Shown here piece by piece: positions 6,199 through 8,287 of a stretch of DNA of 8,287 nt. Below the pieces are notes generated by a model. The model ran no database searches, had not been told where the DNA came from, and was given only the letters and a program-made list of their open reading frames with translations. Within the stretch, counting starts at the first letter, position 1; each line of letters begins with the position of its first letter. The DNA comes from Pseudomonadota bacterium (GTDB taxonomy: Bacteria > Pseudomonadota > Gammaproteobacteria > Burkholderiales > Burkholderiaceae_B): the NCBI GenBank assembly GCA_023389535.1, contig JAEWEH010000166.1, positions 1 to 8,287 of the forward strand, in the 5' to 3' direction. Made by a program: the position numbers and the translations under genes.

Positions 6199-7494
6199 AT
6201 GGGCAGATCAATCCATCCTGCGAAGCTTGCTGCGGGCGGCACATCGACCAAGGGTATGTCTTCGTTCGCTATGTTTGCGCGAGCTGTATGCCATGGCATT
6301 GCGGTGCTGTGGGCTGCAATGGTGTTGCCAGCCTCGTCCCTGACGTTTGCCGACAGCGGCACGATGGATGATCCGCGTCAATTCATGCATGGTATCGGTG
6401 CTGCACGCGCGGACAATGGCGATATGTACGTGTTCTTCAGCAGTTCGGGGCTGCCTCCGCAGGGCGCACGTGGCGATGAAGACTGGACCCACGATGTCTA
6501 CCTTGCCCGGTGGACCGCGCAAAGCGGGATACAGTTGCCTGCCAGGATATTCATCCGGGAATTCGAGGCGCAAGAGCCTGTAGCAGTCGCGCAAAACGCC
6601 CGCGGTACGATCATGTTGACGATCGAGGACTGGCATAGGCACGAAGAAGTAACGCAGCGCTACGGTGTCTACGATAGCGCTCTGAAGCCTGTTCGCGCCT
6701 ATCCGCAGACGGTGGAGGACGGCGGGCATTCCGGCGACATCGCTGCAGTAGGCGACTACTTTGTCGTGGCCTATTCCGATGGCTGGATAGACTCTGGGGG
6801 CGTTAACGATCTGGGCACGGGCAACGGGGTCTACACAAACATCTACGACGGGCTTGGAAAGCTGTTGCACAACATTGAAGTTGCGCACGATCGGCCGGCG
6901 TGGTGGCCGGTAGTCGCAGGCGGGCGATCCGTAGCGTTGCTGGCCTGGCAGGAGCAGGCCGGTAAGCGGAAGACGACCGGCCTGAACATTGCCTTGGTGG
7001 ATCCGGCCTCAGGGCGATTGCATGGACAGCGTCGGTTGCGCGACCGCGTCCAGCCCTACGCTTACAACGCCGCGTGGCTCGATAGCATCCAGCGGTTTCT
7101 GGTGCTGGGTACGGCGTCGGGCCAGGGGTTCGCCAAGCTGATTGACAGCCGCGGGAAAGTGACCGCGTCCCTTTCCTGCATGCCTGCTACGGTACGCGAG
7201 GCCGGCATTGCCGTGCAAGACGCCGACGATAGCCCCAAGGCCAGCTTCGCTTACACGCCCAGCGCCGATGGGCGCCTGCTGCAATTGCACGCGCGGCCCG
7301 ATTCACTGGCTTTGTCAGGCATATTGTCCGCTACCCGCGGCGGCACCGTTTCCTGGCAACCCCTGGGCAGCATCGGTTTGTTTCGATCCTCCGGCACGCT
7401 GGATTGGCTTTCACTGACACCGCGCGGCCTGGAACAGACTCAGTTCGATCCGGCAAAATCGGCTAGGCCGACAAAACGGGAATTGTGTCATTAA
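6199..7494 (+). CDS. Secreted protein of unknown function, predicted beta-propeller-like
   Basis: I do not recognise this 431-residue protein. I chose the ATG at 6199 because GGAG (6189-6192) lies 6 nt upstream; the frame stays open back into Bug gene 2, but earlier starts give no sensible leader. Residues 28-51 look like a signal peptide (Arg28, hydrophobic GIAVLWAAMVL, cleavage near TFA before DSG), so export is likely; ATG codons at 6256 or 6271 would give a shorter leader. The mature part shows about seven loose units of 40-60 residues, each with a buried strand and a following outer strand: MYVFFSS (76-82), TIMLTIEDW (137-145), YFVVAYSDG (187-195), VALLAWQ (245-251), RFLVLGTA (299-306), KASFAYTP (347-354) and LDWLSLT (401-407). 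That pattern suggests a seven-bladed propeller; this is inference. No catalytic motif is obvious. Confidence 0.8.
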   Translation: MGRSIHPAKLAAGGTSTKGMSSFAMFARAVCHGIAVLWAAMVLPASSLTFADSGTMDDPRQFMHGIGAARADNGDMYVFFSSSGLPPQGARGDEDWTHDVYLARWTAQSGIQLPARIFIREFEAQEPVAVAQNARGTIMLTIEDWHRHEEVTQRYGVYDSALKPVRAYPQTVEDGGHSGDIAAVGDYFVVAYSDGWIDSGGVNDLGTGNGVYTNIYDGLGKLLHNIEVAHDRPAWWPVVAGGRSVALLAWQEQAGKRKTTGLNIALVDPASGRLHGQRRLRDRVQPYAYNAAWLDSIQRFLVLGTASGQGFAKLIDSRGKVTASLSCMPATVREAGIAVQDADDSPKASFAYTPSADGRLLQLHARPDSLALSGILSATRGGTVSWQPLGSIGLFRSSGTLDWLSLTPRGLEQTQFDPAKSARPTKRELCH

Positions 7495-7529
7495 GAGCTA
7501 TACGAACAGCGCATGGCTCTGCCGCAGGA

Positions 7530-7547
7530 GCACTGGCTGGGCAGTGC
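7530..7547. repeat. Small hairpin between convergent genes
   Basis: A 6-bp inverted repeat, GCACTG and CAGTGC around a 6-nt loop, lies in the 70-bp gap between the ends of the secreted-protein gene and the MlrC-like gene. No T-run follows on either strand, so terminator function is uncertain. Confidence 0.25.
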
Positions 7548-7564
7548 CGGATCATCAAGCAGAT

Positions 7565-8287
7565 CTATGCCTGAGAATGGCGGATTGCGCTGGCCTCTCC
7601 GGCAACGGTCGGCAAAGTTTTGCTCGGGTCATAGTCATCTTGCGACATAGTGTCCAAGGGGTAGAGCGGCTGCGCGCGGCGCTGGAAATTGAACAGTGAC
7701 CAATCGGCGCTGGTGACGCCCGGGCTATTGCATTCCACGAGGCCGGCCGATATCGGGACGAAGACGGGGCGACAATACATGCGCGACTTCAGCAGCAGGA
7801 AGTTCGCCTGTTGCGGCGCCAGGCCCAGGCTTTCAAATACGCCAAGATCCCAGGGTTCATGGGTGCGTTCGGTAATGACCAACTGTGCCCGGCCGGTATC
7901 CAATACGGCGCTGCGCCCCATGTAAGCGCGCTGCCCCGTGTAAGTGGGGCCGGTGATCGTGTATTCGCCATCGCTTAACGCTTTGACGGTCCCCCGCAGG
8001 ACCTTGGGTGGCGTATCGCGCCCGATCGCGGGGATAGCTAATTTATTCCCCACTGGCAATGTGACCTGCGCGCCCAGGCCTGCCCGGGTCATGATGGACA
8101 CGGCTTCAGGATCGCAATACAGGCCGGCCAGGATACCGGTCAGCCCCGCGTCCAGCGCCGCCTGGAGCACGTCCATGGTGTCGCAGCTGCCGCCGGACAT
8201 GCAGTTGTCTCCGTGGTCCAGCAGCAATACGGGCTTGTCGGCGTCGCGGGCCAATGCCGCGCCGCGCGCCAGGGAGTCCTGCAAGGG
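7565..8287 (-). CDS. MlrC-like M81 family metallopeptidase, C-terminal half (5' end outside window)
   Basis: The last 240 residues of a protein that continues past the right edge; the Met codon at 8284 is internal, since the frame stays open to 8287 and family members have about 490 residues. The segment LLLDHGDNCMSGGSCDT, then TGILAGLYCDPEAV and AQVTLPVGNK, match the MlrC C-terminal domain, named after microcystinase C, which cleaves linearised microcystin in sphingomonads. Family members outside that pathway are mostly uncharacterised, so microcystin as substrate is not implied. The LVITERTHEPWDLGVFESLGL and SRMYCRPVF stretches are also typical. Most metal ligands are expected in the missing N-terminal domain. 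It ends with TAG at 7565-7567, converging on the secreted-protein gene. In Alcaligenaceae such genes often sit beside Bug and LysR genes, as here. Confidence 0.88.
   Translation of the reverse strand, partial: PLQDSLARGAALARDADKPVLLLDHGDNCMSGGSCDTMDVLQAALDAGLTGILAGLYCDPEAVSIMTRAGLGAQVTLPVGNKLAIPAIGRDTPPKVLRGTVKALSDGEYTITGPTYTGQRAYMGRSAVLDTGRAQLVITERTHEPWDLGVFESLGLAPQQANFLLLKSRMYCRPVFVPISAGLVECNSPGVTSADWSLFNFQRRAQPLYPLDTMSQDDYDPSKTLPTVAGEASAIRHSQA

Noticed and set aside
6096..6371. A 91-codon plus-strand open frame starting in the 5988-6198 gap
   Set aside because: It has no convincing ribosome binding site or domain, and most of it overlaps the secreted-protein gene in another frame.

Overview
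The window looks like chromosomal DNA from a betaproteobacterium, most likely Alcaligenaceae (Bordetella/Achromobacter type). The basis is a GC-rich composition and two orphan periplasmic binding proteins of the Bug (TctC-like) family, which is greatly expanded in that group, next to a LysR regulator, an amidase signature enzyme and an MlrC-type M81 metallopeptidase. This placement is inferred from gene content; no rRNA or marker gene is present.

Layout, left to right. (1) 1-1115, minus: the first 371 codons of a molybdopterin-dependent oxidoreductase whose 3' end lies outside the window. (2) A short AT-rich divergent promoter region carrying two nested dyads. (3) 1242-2153, plus: a LysR-type regulator, likely controlling the molybdoenzyme. 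(4) 2238-3224, minus: Bug-type binding protein 1. (5) 3225-3521: a hairpin-rich divergent intergenic region with a perfect 17-bp palindrome close to the next gene. (6) 3522-4940, plus: an amidase signature hydrolase with the Lys-Ser-Ser triad intact. (7) A hairpin terminator overlapping the amidase stop codon. (8) 4995-5987, minus: Bug-type binding protein 2. (9) A 211-bp divergent intergenic region. (10) 6199-7494, plus: a secreted protein of unknown function whose internal periodicity suggests a seven-bladed beta-propeller. (11) 7565-8287, minus: the C-terminal half of an MlrC-like M81 metallopeptidase, cut by the right edge.

How the genes might work together (inference): the two binding proteins would capture small carboxylated or amide-containing solutes in the periplasm, and the cytoplasmic amidase and MlrC-like hydrolase would open amide or peptide bonds. 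The molybdoenzyme under LysR control could perform a redox or hydration step. No transporter membrane subunit (TctA/TctB) is present, so uptake partners must lie elsewhere. Gene strands alternate, so the window is a set of single-gene units rather than one operon.

I found no tRNA, rRNA, CRISPR array, transposase or phage gene. No defence system or clearly new multi-gene machine is evident. The least explained items are the propeller-like secreted protein, the palindromes in the LysR and amidase promoter regions, and the structured leader of Bug gene 1.
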